A stretch of 64,000 nt of DNA from Bacteroidales bacterium (GTDB taxonomy: Bacteria > Bacteroidota > Bacteroidia > Bacteroidales > Prolixibacteraceae). The notes below the pieces were generated by a model. It ran no database searches, was not told the DNA's origin, and saw only the letters and a list, made by a program, of their open reading frames with translations. Shown here one piece after another: positions 28,048-35,838 of this stretch (its first letter is position 1; the number at the start of each line of letters is the position of its first letter). The stretch covers positions 1-64,000 of the forward strand of contig JAAYAG010000079.1 of the NCBI GenBank assembly GCA_012719495.1, written 5' to 3'. The position numbers and the translations under genes are program-made.

Positions 28048-29208
28048 CTAAAACTGAATGCCTACCCTAATAAATCCGATCAATGCATTGTTTAACTTTT
28101 CCTCGGCACTTGCCGGGTTTATGATGAGCTGAAAATCAGGTTGCAAAGAAATGTAATTATTCAATTGGTATTTAAAAAAAGTTTCAATAACCGTTTCGTG
28201 TTTCTGAAAGCTTCTGTGAAATCCTGCATGAGCAACGGCTACTCCGAGTGTATTTTCATGATCCCCTTCAAGCAAACCATGAAAGTTGAACCCTCCACCG
28301 GCATAAAAATTATGAGAATTAATGCTGCCGGGACTCCAGGCTAACTGAGTAAACAGATCAATCTTTTTGTTTTCGTTCAATCTCCAGATAGTTTGGTCTC
28401 CGATGAAGTAAAAACCAAAGTTGCGATCAATTGTTTGCGATTTCAGACCCAATTCATCATCTTCGAATCCACCAGTATGATAATAGAAACCTCCTTTATA
28501 AGTTCCTGAGAATTCATTTATTGTTCTGGTGTAGTCGAATTCTGAAATAATAAATAACCCATCGTCTTCATCCCAATCCCAATACAAATTGTAAGGATTG
28601 TTTTCAAAATCGGTTGGCGAGCCGTCGAACATGGCTGCTAACCAACTAACATTATCATTTATATTCCAAATGGCTGAAAGACCCAAACCGGTAAGCGGAA
28701 AAATTGGAACAGGAATATTACCAGAAATAACAGGGGGAACACCAAAAGAGCTGTTCAGGTAATAGCTTCCGTTATCCGAGGCTACAAATGTGGCATTCAT
28801 ATCTTGTAATCCAACGGTAAATTCTAAACGATTAATTGACTGTTTGAACCATAGTTCGTGAAGGTAAATCAGATTTCCTGCATCGATATTTGAAACCACC
28901 TGAAAGTCGCCTGTATAGTTTTCTGTTGGTGATTTTCCATGGGTTGATGCGCCATTGACAAAGAATCTTCCACCTTTCCACCAGTTGGCTTTTTCGGTGT
29001 CGAAGCCAATTTTGAGGTTGGCCATTCCAAGAAATCCGCCCCCGGTTTTTAATCCGCCCGAAAAGTTGTTATAAATATCGCCAATATATGTAGCTTCCAG
29101 TTCAAGCGGGCCTTCAATCTCAACAGATGTAGAAGTTACTGAATTACTCGCTATTGTAGAAAGGGTAAACCCAAGAATTAAGGGTATAAAAGATATTCTC
29201 CTGATCAT
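28048..29208 (-). CDS. OprB-type carbohydrate-selective porin family protein
   Basis: 386 residues with a signal peptide (cleavage near TIASN) and beta strands throughout, ending with Phe (GFIRVGIQF) as outer-membrane barrels do. The pattern LELEATYIGDIYNNFSGGLKTGG and the WWKGGRFFVNG segment match the OprB/carbohydrate porin family. It is only three bases from the FeoAB gene and shares its promoter region, so in this operon it may pass ferrous iron or an iron complex rather than sugar (inference from context). Confidence 0.8.
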   Translation of the reverse strand: MIRRISFIPLILGFTLSTIASNSVTSTSVEIEGPLELEATYIGDIYNNFSGGLKTGGGFLGMANLKIGFDTEKANWWKGGRFFVNGASTHGKSPTENYTGDFQVVSNIDAGNLIYLHELWFKQSINRLEFTVGLQDMNATFVASDNGSYYLNSSFGVPPVISGNIPVPIFPLTGLGLSAIWNINDNVSWLAAMFDGSPTDFENNPYNLYWDWDEDDGLFIISEFDYTRTINEFSGTYKGGFYYHTGGFEDDELGLKSQTIDRNFGFYFIGDQTIWRLNENKKIDLFTQLAWSPGSINSHNFYAGGGFNFHGLLEGDHENTLGVAVAHAGFHRSFQKHETVIETFFKYQLNNYISLQPDFQLIINPASAEEKLNNALIGFIRVGIQF

Positions 29209-29261
29209 TTCGTCACATATAAAATTATGCTACAAAATAACCAGCCTGAACCGAAAACTAC

Positions 29262-29281
29262 AATCACATAAAATAGTGATT
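29262..29281. promoter_or_regulatory. Palindrome upstream of the porin-feoB operon
   Basis: AATCAC (29262-29267) and GTGATT (29276-29281) with an 8-bp AT spacer, about 55 bases upstream of the porin start. Possible binding site for an iron or redox regulator; the arms do not exactly match a Fur or DtxR box known to me. Confidence 0.35.
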
Positions 29282-29333
29282 TTGTTTTTGCTTTGTCCCG
29301 ATTTGTAATGAACGAAGGTATCAACAGCACTAA

Positions 29334-30980
29334 TTACCACCCGGTTTTCATCAATTTCGTTCGTCGCACCGAGCCATCAGAACATTCTAACAACAAAACA
29401 TACAAACCATTCGAAAGCCCATCCAGCTGATCAATTGTAAAATTCGACAACAATGGCAAGTCTTTGTTCCAGCGCATTTTCCCTTCCAAATCGAAAAGTG
29501 AGCAACGGGTTACCGGCACAAACGACTCAACAGTTAGATGAGATGCCGCAGGATTTGGAAAAACCGAGAATCCCCGCTCTGCATAATTATTTGCCGACAC
29601 CGGGTTACAAGTTCCGCCCAGGTTTTGGTCGAGAAACCTGAGCCTTGCAGCCAACCACCCTTTCAAGGTGTCAATTTCTTCGGAATAACTCGATACGGTG
29701 TAGGCACTAAACCACAACCCAGTAAAACCACCAAAGCCACCGCCCCATGGAGAATTGTTTTCAAAAAGCTCGGGCCATTGCTCAAAATGCCGGCTTTGCG
29801 CTTCATCCAACAACTCGGCATAATCATCAATTAATTGATATAAAAATGTTTCACTAAGATATCTCTCGCGCAACTCAAGATAACGGCATTTTACCGCATT
29901 CATAAAATTTGGATCTTGTGTTAAGCGTTTCCACATGGCAGGCGTAGGATTTGTTTCACAACCTTCGTAACACCAAGCAGTAACCTTGTTGCCATTGCAA
30001 AAATTGCAATTTCCAAAGGCCAGATTATAATCCCAAACCGGACCCGCAACCAATTTCCCGCCAGTTCCATCTTGTTTTAGTTTTTCTTTATAGAAATAGG
30101 CACTGCGCTTGTACCCGTCAGAATTCAGGCTCACTTCTGAGTGAATAAAATAATCGATAAACGATTCCACATCGATATACTTTGCATACCCGTTAAGTGG
30201 GTCAGCAAAACCATCAGATTGAATTACCAATTCAACGGTATCGATATAACTGCGGATATATTCCTGTTGTTTAGGATGAATCTGATCAGGATAAGGATAA
30301 TCATACATCCATATTACTTTTTTATTCATTGTTGTGCCTATCCCATCCACCTTCGAGGTAAAGGTAAGATCGTCGTTGCCGGCAGCATCGATTCGCATAA
30401 TATACCCGCCGGTAATTTCGAACCCTGTGGTATCTCTGGGGGTAAGCTCAGCAATATCAACACGTTTATTGTCTTTCTTAATGGTTTCTAACAGTACATA
30501 AACCCCTTGATAGTCATCATTAAGTACAACTTCGACCATTCGGGTTCGGGGAGCCCAATACCCCATAGTATTCCAAAGGCTATATGCCAGCACATTTCGT
30601 ATCATCGACACGTCATTATAGGGGGCATTAAGAACCCAATCGTTCTCGGCAGGCAGGCCAAGGAGCGAAACATTAAGGTTTTCTCCTTTATTGTCGCGAG
30701 TTTCAAAGGTGTATTGTTTCTGATTGAAACTTAGCGAACTATTGCCCCTCAGCTCAATTCCAACAGTACCATTATAATTATATATTGTATCGCTCAAATT
30801 ATTTCTTTTCCCCTGTCCATTGAAAATTATCTTCATTTGCGCCAATATCTTAGGCTCGTTGGGAATATTTGCCCCGTTAGTGTTAATGACCACAATAGGT
30901 AAATTAGATGTATAAAAGGAAGCTTGGCCATACGCAAAAAGTGTAGCCAAAAGGAATAAACACATTATTACATTTTTCAT
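29334..30980 (-). CDS. CotH-kinase-family exported protein with T9SS sorting domain
   Basis: 548 residues. Signal peptide (cleavage near AYGQA). Residues about 75-400 form a CotH-like domain (ELRGNSSLSFNQKQYTFE, LPAENDWVLNAPYNDVSMIRN, VYVLLETIKKD, PVWDYNLAFGN). CotH proteins are atypical protein kinases in spore coats and in secreted bacterial proteins. The last 75 residues (FSVFPNPAASHLTVES onward) are a type A T9SS sorting domain, so it is secreted through the outer membrane and probably surface-attached. Phosphotransfer here is untested. Isolated gene; a promoter box lies 33 bases upstream. Confidence 0.85.
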   Translation of the reverse strand: MKNVIMCLFLLATLFAYGQASFYTSNLPIVVINTNGANIPNEPKILAQMKIIFNGQGKRNNLSDTIYNYNGTVGIELRGNSSLSFNQKQYTFETRDNKGENLNVSLLGLPAENDWVLNAPYNDVSMIRNVLAYSLWNTMGYWAPRTRMVEVVLNDDYQGVYVLLETIKKDNKRVDIAELTPRDTTGFEITGGYIMRIDAAGNDDLTFTSKVDGIGTTMNKKVIWMYDYPYPDQIHPKQQEYIRSYIDTVELVIQSDGFADPLNGYAKYIDVESFIDYFIHSEVSLNSDGYKRSAYFYKEKLKQDGTGGKLVAGPVWDYNLAFGNCNFCNGNKVTAWCYEGCETNPTPAMWKRLTQDPNFMNAVKCRYLELRERYLSETFLYQLIDDYAELLDEAQSRHFEQWPELFENNSPWGGGFGGFTGLWFSAYTVSSYSEEIDTLKGWLAARLRFLDQNLGGTCNPVSANNYAERGFSVFPNPAASHLTVESFVPVTRCSLFDLEGKMRWNKDLPLLSNFTIDQLDGLSNGLYVLLLECSDGSVRRTKLMKTGW

Positions 30981-31012
30981 CTTTTCAAGAATTACCGGTT
31001 AGTTTTTCAGAT

Positions 31013-31020
31013 CAAAAATA
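31013..31020 (-). promoter_or_regulatory. -7 box of the CotH-like gene
   Basis: TATTTTTG on the minus strand, 33 bases before the ATG at 30980; no good -33 box. Confidence 0.45.
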
Positions 31021-31103
31021 GAGCAAATACAGGAATATTGAGCCATGATTCTTTTTAACTTGATACACTACTGGTAAGATGGTGTTAAAAATTGAGAAGT
31101 TAC

Positions 31104-31730
31104 TTATACCGAAAGATTATCAATGGAAATTATTTTATTAGAAAGTGCATAGATAGTAAGTCCGGGTTGGCTCTTAATGCCTGTTTTTTGTGTAATATTT
31201 TTTCGGTGGCTAATCACCGTATGGATGCTAATATTCAATTTATCTGCTATTTCCTTATTCGACAATCCATTAACCAACTGCACCAAAACTTCGGTTTCCC
31301 GTTCCGATAAAGGCTCTTGTTGAAGAATATCTTCTTCAGGCGAAGCTCCTGCCAGCCGGTTTATCGTCTGAACAAATTCTTCTGCTTTATCGGTTATAGA
31401 GATTGAAGCATCGAAAAAAGCAAGCAATTCTGAACTGAAAAAGCTATAAACCAACGCAATATAATGAACCGGCACAAACTTCCGTACATTTTTGAAACTT
31501 CGTGCTCTATTTTGCACCTGAGAAGGATTAATCAACACTATATCGATACCATAATCAGAAAAAGCTTGTGGAATTTCTTCAAAATCATCAACTTTGAAAA
31601 CCTGATAATGCTGACCCGCTTTAAGCAGTAACGTAGATAAACCTTCGTACACAATTGGCGAAGGTTCAATAATGGCAATATTTATATTCTTAGCTTTCAA
31701 GGTTTTTCTCGGCTTCGTATTTCTTAACAA
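31104..31730 (-). CDS. LuxR-family regulator with a receiver-like domain lacking its Asp
   Basis: 208 residues (ATG at 31730) or about 198 (TTG at 31700). The N-terminal domain has receiver-like strands (NIAIIEPSPIVYEGL), but the phosphoacceptor strand reads IVLINPSQ, Asn where Asp is expected. The C-terminal LuxR helix-turn-helix is complete (LSERETEVLVQLVNGLSNKEIADKLNISIHTV). It is probably a phosphorylation-independent DNA-binding regulator. It overlaps the 3' end of the hemerythrin gene by 41 bases from the ATG, or 11 from the TTG, so the two are made together and likely work together (inference). Confidence 0.85.
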   Translation of the reverse strand: MLRNTKPRKTLKAKNINIAIIEPSPIVYEGLSTLLLKAGQHYQVFKVDDFEEIPQAFSDYGIDIVLINPSQVQNRARSFKNVRKFVPVHYIALVYSFFSSELLAFFDASISITDKAEEFVQTINRLAGASPEEDILQQEPLSERETEVLVQLVNGLSNKEIADKLNISIHTVISHRKNITQKTGIKSQPGLTIYALSNKIISIDNLSV

Positions 31731-32415
31731 GAGGGATTAAAATGGTCTCTTCGATAAGGGAATGCATGGTAAGGTCGAATTCAAGATCGAAGAGTGCCAG
31801 TAACAAATTCCGACGTTCTACCCTATCATCGGCCAACGGAATATATTTCAACAACAGGTTTTTCAATTCCGACAATTTCGATTCTATATCAGTATGATGG
31901 TCACGATATACCGACATTGAATATTTTTCATTGCTTGAGAAGCAGGTGGGATTTGGAAATCCAAATTTCGCACTTATAGCCGGGAAAACCACCTTCTCTT
32001 CATAGTCGAGATGCTCAATAACTTCATCGAAGTAATTATTAAAAAAGAGCTCTACAAGTTTCACCTCTGCAGCATTGTTTTTTGCATTAACCTCATCGAT
32101 AAGTTGCTTTATTTCAGGGTATTTTACCTGAGTATAATAATTGTGGGTATTTCGCAACATGAAAATAATAGTTGGAATATCGTCTTTAACTAGCCCAACA
32201 ATACCCGAAGAAGGAAAACTGTTATATAGGTTACACAACGTAACAAATAATGCAGGGTTTACCTTGTGGTTGAGGCACAATTGCTCGACTGTATGATCGT
32301 GTACCACCAAATCAAACCTGAAATGCTCAAGCAGCATCAATAACGAAGGATTCTCGAAAATAAGCGGAGCTACCTTCATCTCTGACTTAATATATGTCTT
32401 TTTTGTTTGATACAT
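31690..32415 (-). CDS. Hemerythrin-domain protein, Ric/YtfE-like
   Basis: 241 residues. The first 70 or so resemble the ScdA N-terminal domain (LCLNHKVNPALFVTLCNLYN). The rest is a four-helix hemerythrin bundle with candidate di-iron ligands His in RNTHNYYTQVKYP, His/Glu in EHLDYEEKVVFP, His in YRDHHTDIE and His/Glu in TMHSLIEE. Related proteins repair iron-sulfur clusters under nitric oxide or oxygen stress. Paired with an overlapping LuxR regulator, it could serve as a redox or NO sensor as well as a repair protein. A Bacteroidota promoter box lies just upstream. Confidence 0.88.
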   Translation of the reverse strand: MYQTKKTYIKSEMKVAPLIFENPSLLMLLEHFRFDLVVHDHTVEQLCLNHKVNPALFVTLCNLYNSFPSSGIVGLVKDDIPTIIFMLRNTHNYYTQVKYPEIKQLIDEVNAKNNAAEVKLVELFFNNYFDEVIEHLDYEEKVVFPAISAKFGFPNPTCFSSNEKYSMSVYRDHHTDIESKLSELKNLLLKYIPLADDRVERRNLLLALFDLEFDLTMHSLIEETILIPLVKKYEAEKNLES

Positions 32416-32432
32416 AATTTCTTCTCTTGTTG

Positions 32433-32440
32433 CAAAAATA
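32433..32440 (-). promoter_or_regulatory. -7 box of the hemerythrin-LuxR pair
   Basis: TATTTTTG on the minus strand 18 bases before the ATG at 32415, giving a leader of about 12 nt. Confidence 0.5.
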
Positions 32441-32694
32441 CTACTATATCATAAAACCTCACCCAGATATCCGAAAACCATAGGTAAAGAACAAAAAACT
32501 AACAATTTGGTTGCTTGGCATGTTGAGTTTTCCTGCCAATACACTATTACATTAAATTAATAAAATGGCAATTGAATTTAAATAATTACAAGTTATTCAA
32601 AAAATAGGTATTTTTACATAGTGTAAAAAAACTGCTTTCGATTTTTTCGGGAGCCCTTTTTTTTGCTCATTATCAATATAAAAAAGGACTCGAC

Positions 32695-33156
32695 ATGTTT
32701 AACAACAAAACCGTAGTATACACCTCAGGGACTTTTGACATGTTCCATACCAACCACCTAAAGATGATAAATTATGCACGCGGTCTGGGCGATTTGCTAA
32801 TCGTTGGGGTGAGTACCGATGAGCTTGTCAGTTCATATAAAGCGGCCCCAATTATTCCCTTCAACGACCGTTTGCAAATTATCGAGGCATTAAGAATTGT
32901 TGACATTGCAATTCCCCAACACACCCTCGACCATACCGAGATTGTTAAAAAACTCCACATCGATGCTTTTGTGGTTGGCGACGATTGGGTCGGCAAATAC
33001 GACTACCTCGAAGAGTTGGGCGTTAAGGTTTTCTATTTCCCTTACGGAAATGGAATTTCGTCATCGTCTCTGAAAAAAACAATTCACGACACCTATGACC
33101 AAGTCTTAAACGCTGTGCAAAAGACAAAACCAGAAAAAATTAAAAAAAGTGAATAA
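32695..33156 (+). CDS. Cytidylyltransferase-family protein (TagD/GCT-like)
   Basis: 153 residues. A nucleotidyltransferase fold that usually makes CDP-glycerol or CDP-ethanolamine-type activated alcohols from CTP and an alcohol phosphate. The signature GTFDMFHTNHLKMI contains the HxGH catalytic motif with Asn in place of Gly (HTNH, 18-21). The FNDRLQIIEAL helix and the GNGISSSSLKK motif (RTxGISTT equivalent) are present. It is the first gene of a four-gene cassette and overlaps the SDR gene by 8 bases, so its product should feed the CDP-alcohol transferase two genes on. Confidence 0.85.
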   Translation: MFNNKTVVYTSGTFDMFHTNHLKMINYARGLGDLLIVGVSTDELVSSYKAAPIIPFNDRLQIIEALRIVDIAIPQHTLDHTEIVKKLHIDAFVVGDDWVGKYDYLEELGVKVFYFPYGNGISSSSLKKTIHDTYDQVLNAVQKTKPEKIKKSE

Positions 33157-33874
33157 AACAGCTCTTGTTACCGGTGCTACTCAAGGCATTGGAAAAGCAA
33201 TTGCCATGCGCCTTTTACACGAAGGTTGGACTGTAGTGATTACTTATGCCTATGACCCAAAATCGGACGATTCGCAAAGGCAGTTTTCTCAAGTAGCCCC
33301 AAATCGCTTTTTTATGATCGAAGCCGATGCTTCCGACTTAAAAAGCATTGAAAGCATAAACAATTTACTCATCGACAACAACTTGAAACTCGATGCAGTG
33401 ATCCTAAATGCCGGCATAACCGACCGTGCTGAATTTGGTTCAATCACTCCCGAAAACTGGGAAAAAGTATTCACCGTGAATGTCCACTATCCTGTGTTTT
33501 TGCTTCAGAAAATCAATCCCTTAATAAATTCATACGCAAGCATAACCTTTACTGGTTCTCTCATGGGTATTTTACCCCACTCAGTATCGCTTTCATACGG
33601 GGTCACAAAGGCTTCGGTTCTAGCATTAGTGAAAAATTTAGTTAAATTTTATGCCGAAAAAGGCATCCGAGTCAATGGTGTTGCCCCTGGGTTTGTCGAT
33701 ACTGAATGGCAGAAAAACAAACCACAGGAAATTCGCGACAACATCACCCGCAAAATTGCTCTTGGCCGCTTTTGTTCCCCAGAAGAACTCACCGATGTTT
33801 TCATGCTCTTAATCAATAACAGCTACATGAACGGCGAAATCGTAGTTTGCGACGGCGGTTATAGCTTCAAATAG
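33149..33874 (+). CDS. Short-chain dehydrogenase/reductase
   Basis: 241 residues, starting at a GTG that overlaps the upstream stop. NAD(P)-binding TGATQGIG (8-15), NAG (about 87-89), Ser137, Tyr150 and Lys154 (SYGVTK) form a complete SDR catalytic site, and PGFVDTE follows. Closest in feel to FabG-type 3-oxoacyl reductases. Its position between a cytidylyltransferase and a CDP-alcohol transferase suggests it makes or alters the polyol head group, or reduces a lipid intermediate (inference). Confidence 0.88.
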   Translation: MNKTALVTGATQGIGKAIAMRLLHEGWTVVITYAYDPKSDDSQRQFSQVAPNRFFMIEADASDLKSIESINNLLIDNNLKLDAVILNAGITDRAEFGSITPENWEKVFTVNVHYPVFLLQKINPLINSYASITFTGSLMGILPHSVSLSYGVTKASVLALVKNLVKFYAEKGIRVNGVAPGFVDTEWQKNKPQEIRDNITRKIALGRFCSPEELTDVFMLLINNSYMNGEIVVCDGGYSFK

Positions 33875-33881
33875 TACCAAT

Positions 33882-34784
33882 ATGGATAATAAAAATAGCA
33901 TTTCATTCAAAGATTCCCTTAAATCGTGGGATACAGAAAATTTTATAGACAGGATTTTTTATCGACCTGTGGGCTTCAAAATTGCAATGTCTTTAAAATC
34001 AACAGGTATAACCCCCAATGCCATAACTATTATTTCTATATTTTTCGGGATCGGAGGATGTCTGTTGTTCTACCCCAACAACTTGGCAATTAATCTCGTT
34101 GGACTCACATTATTGATTTGCGCAAATATTCTCGACTGCGTAGACGGGCAACTGGCTCGCATTACGGGTATCAAATCGGAAATTGGCCGCATCCTTGACG
34201 GGTTTGCCGGCGACTTGTGGTTCCTCACGTTCTATACCGTAATGACCCTCCGCCTAATAAATTACGAAGGATGGGGACTTTTTACCATTGGCATTGCACT
34301 AGTTTCGGGAATATCGCACCTCACACAAGCAGGAATGATCGACTACTACAAAACCCTTCACTTACACTTTCTCAAAGGAGGACAAAACAGCGAATTCGAA
34401 ACATCAGAATCCATTAAAAAACATCAGAAATCGCTGACTTGGAAGAAACCTGTAGCCAAAATTTTCTTTCGACTATATTATCTTTACACCCTCAACCAAG
34501 AATTTAAAACCCCAAATCTGACCCGCTATCTAAAGAAAATGCACACAACGTACCCGAACGGTTTTCCTGAAGAAGAAATATCAGCATTCCGTTCACGAAG
34601 CCTGAGGCTAATGCCTTTGCTCGATTTTTTCACGTTTAACTCGCGTAGCATTCTTATACTTATAACATTAGTAACCAACTTGGAATGGCTCTATTTCTTA
34701 GTCGAAATTGTCATTTTTAATGTGTTGCTTTCAATCGCCATTTTTAACCATGAAAAGATGTGTCGCGAGTTGAATGCCCAGTGA
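33882..34784 (+). CDS. CDP-alcohol phosphatidyltransferase-family enzyme
   Basis: 300 residues with about six membrane helices. The family motif is present: Asp85, Asp88-Gly89, Ala92-Arg93, Gly102, Asp106 and Asp111. The last two Asp are five apart instead of the canonical four. It should transfer a phosphoalcohol from a CDP-alcohol to a lipid acceptor, or the reverse. A soluble loop of about 60 residues (FLKGGQNSEFETSESIKKHQ onward) lies between helices and is unusual. It follows the SDR by 7 bases. Which alcohol and which lipid are unknown. Confidence 0.85.
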   Translation: MDNKNSISFKDSLKSWDTENFIDRIFYRPVGFKIAMSLKSTGITPNAITIISIFFGIGGCLLFYPNNLAINLVGLTLLICANILDCVDGQLARITGIKSEIGRILDGFAGDLWFLTFYTVMTLRLINYEGWGLFTIGIALVSGISHLTQAGMIDYYKTLHLHFLKGGQNSEFETSESIKKHQKSLTWKKPVAKIFFRLYYLYTLNQEFKTPNLTRYLKKMHTTYPNGFPEEEISAFRSRSLRLMPLLDFFTFNSRSILILITLVTNLEWLYFLVEIVIFNVLLSIAIFNHEKMCRELNAQ

Positions 34785-34790
34785 CACAAC

Positions 34791-34822
34791 TTTGGCAAAT
34801 TACCGAACATTAATTATCTTTA
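34791..34822 (+). promoter_or_regulatory. Promoter of the acyltransferase gene
   Basis: TTTG (34791-34794), a 20-bp spacer, and TATCTTTA (34815-34822), one base off TAnnTTTG. It would give the acyltransferase a second, independent transcript starting near 34829. Confidence 0.55.
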
Positions 34823-34878
34823 GCGTTCCCGACAAAACGGTTTCTGCCATATTTTTGTTATTTAAATAATTTAATTGA

Positions 34879-35793
34879 GTGAAAAAGAGCGTCATAGAAC
34901 TTGAAGATTTGGAACAGATGTCTCCAATTTTCAGGGGTGAAAGAGGGCGACGATTTGCCCAGCTATTTATGAAAGTATTCGCCATCGATCAGGTTAACGC
35001 CTTATACGGTAGGTCGTGCCAACATTTAGGGGCAGATTTTGCCGGTTCAATTCTCAAAGACCTTGGTGTTAATTATGTCGTTGGCAATGCAGACCGTCTC
35101 GACGCATTGAAAGACGGCCCATTTATCACCGTATCTAATCACCCCTACGGAGGAATTGACGGCATTATGCTAGTTGACTTAATGGCCGAAATAAGACCCG
35201 ATTACAAGTTGATGGCCAATCAGATTCTTTCGCTGGTAAAGTCGATGGAAGAAAATTTCATCTCGGTAAAACCCAAAGTTGGGAACCAATCTTTAAAACC
35301 AACAGTAAATATAAACGGAATCAGAGAAACCATTACCCACTTGCGGAATGGCCACCCTATCGGCTTTTTTCCCGCAGGGGCTGTTTCGATGTTCAAGTTC
35401 AAACACATGCAGGTACGCGATCGCGAATGGCAGGAAAGTATCTTAAAACTGATTCATTCAGCAAAAGTACCTATTGTGCCTATCCGCTTTTTCGATAAAA
35501 ATTCACCACTTTTCTATTTCCTCGAACTAATCGACTGGCGCATTCGCTTAATTCAGATGCCTCGCGAATTGTTCAACAAAAAAGGGAAAAGAACCCGACT
35601 TGGCATTGGAAACATCATTTCAGTTGAAGAGCAAAGCCAGTTCTCCACGCCCCGTTCGTTAGGAAAACATTTGCAAAATCTAATTTATACGATGCCACTA
35701 CCATCAAGCTTTCAACGAAAGTCCGAAATTCCTATATTACAAGAAATTAAAAATAATAATATCGTAATAACCAGTAGCGACACTACTATGTAA
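34879..35793 (+). CDS. PlsC-type acyltransferase, OlsA/GlsA-like
   Basis: 304 residues, starting at GTG 34879; the next ATG would lose 13 residues. The acyltransferase active site is VSNHPYGGIDG with His88 and Asp94, five residues between them instead of the usual four. FFPAGAVS (about 163-170) replaces the usual FPEGTRS. This His-x5-Asp form resembles the lysophospholipid/ornithine-lipid acyltransferase group seen in Bacteroidota. It would acylate a lysolipid or aminolipid at the inner membrane. It ends the head-group cassette and is convergent with the amylase gene. Confidence 0.82.
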   Translation: MKKSVIELEDLEQMSPIFRGERGRRFAQLFMKVFAIDQVNALYGRSCQHLGADFAGSILKDLGVNYVVGNADRLDALKDGPFITVSNHPYGGIDGIMLVDLMAEIRPDYKLMANQILSLVKSMEENFISVKPKVGNQSLKPTVNINGIRETITHLRNGHPIGFFPAGAVSMFKFKHMQVRDREWQESILKLIHSAKVPIVPIRFFDKNSPLFYFLELIDWRIRLIQMPRELFNKKGKRTRLGIGNIISVEEQSQFSTPRSLGKHLQNLIYTMPLPSSFQRKSEIPILQEIKNNNIVITSSDTTM

Positions 35794-35838
35794 TCCATAG
35801 AAAATCCAAAAGAATGGGAAAACTTCTGCCGATATTTC

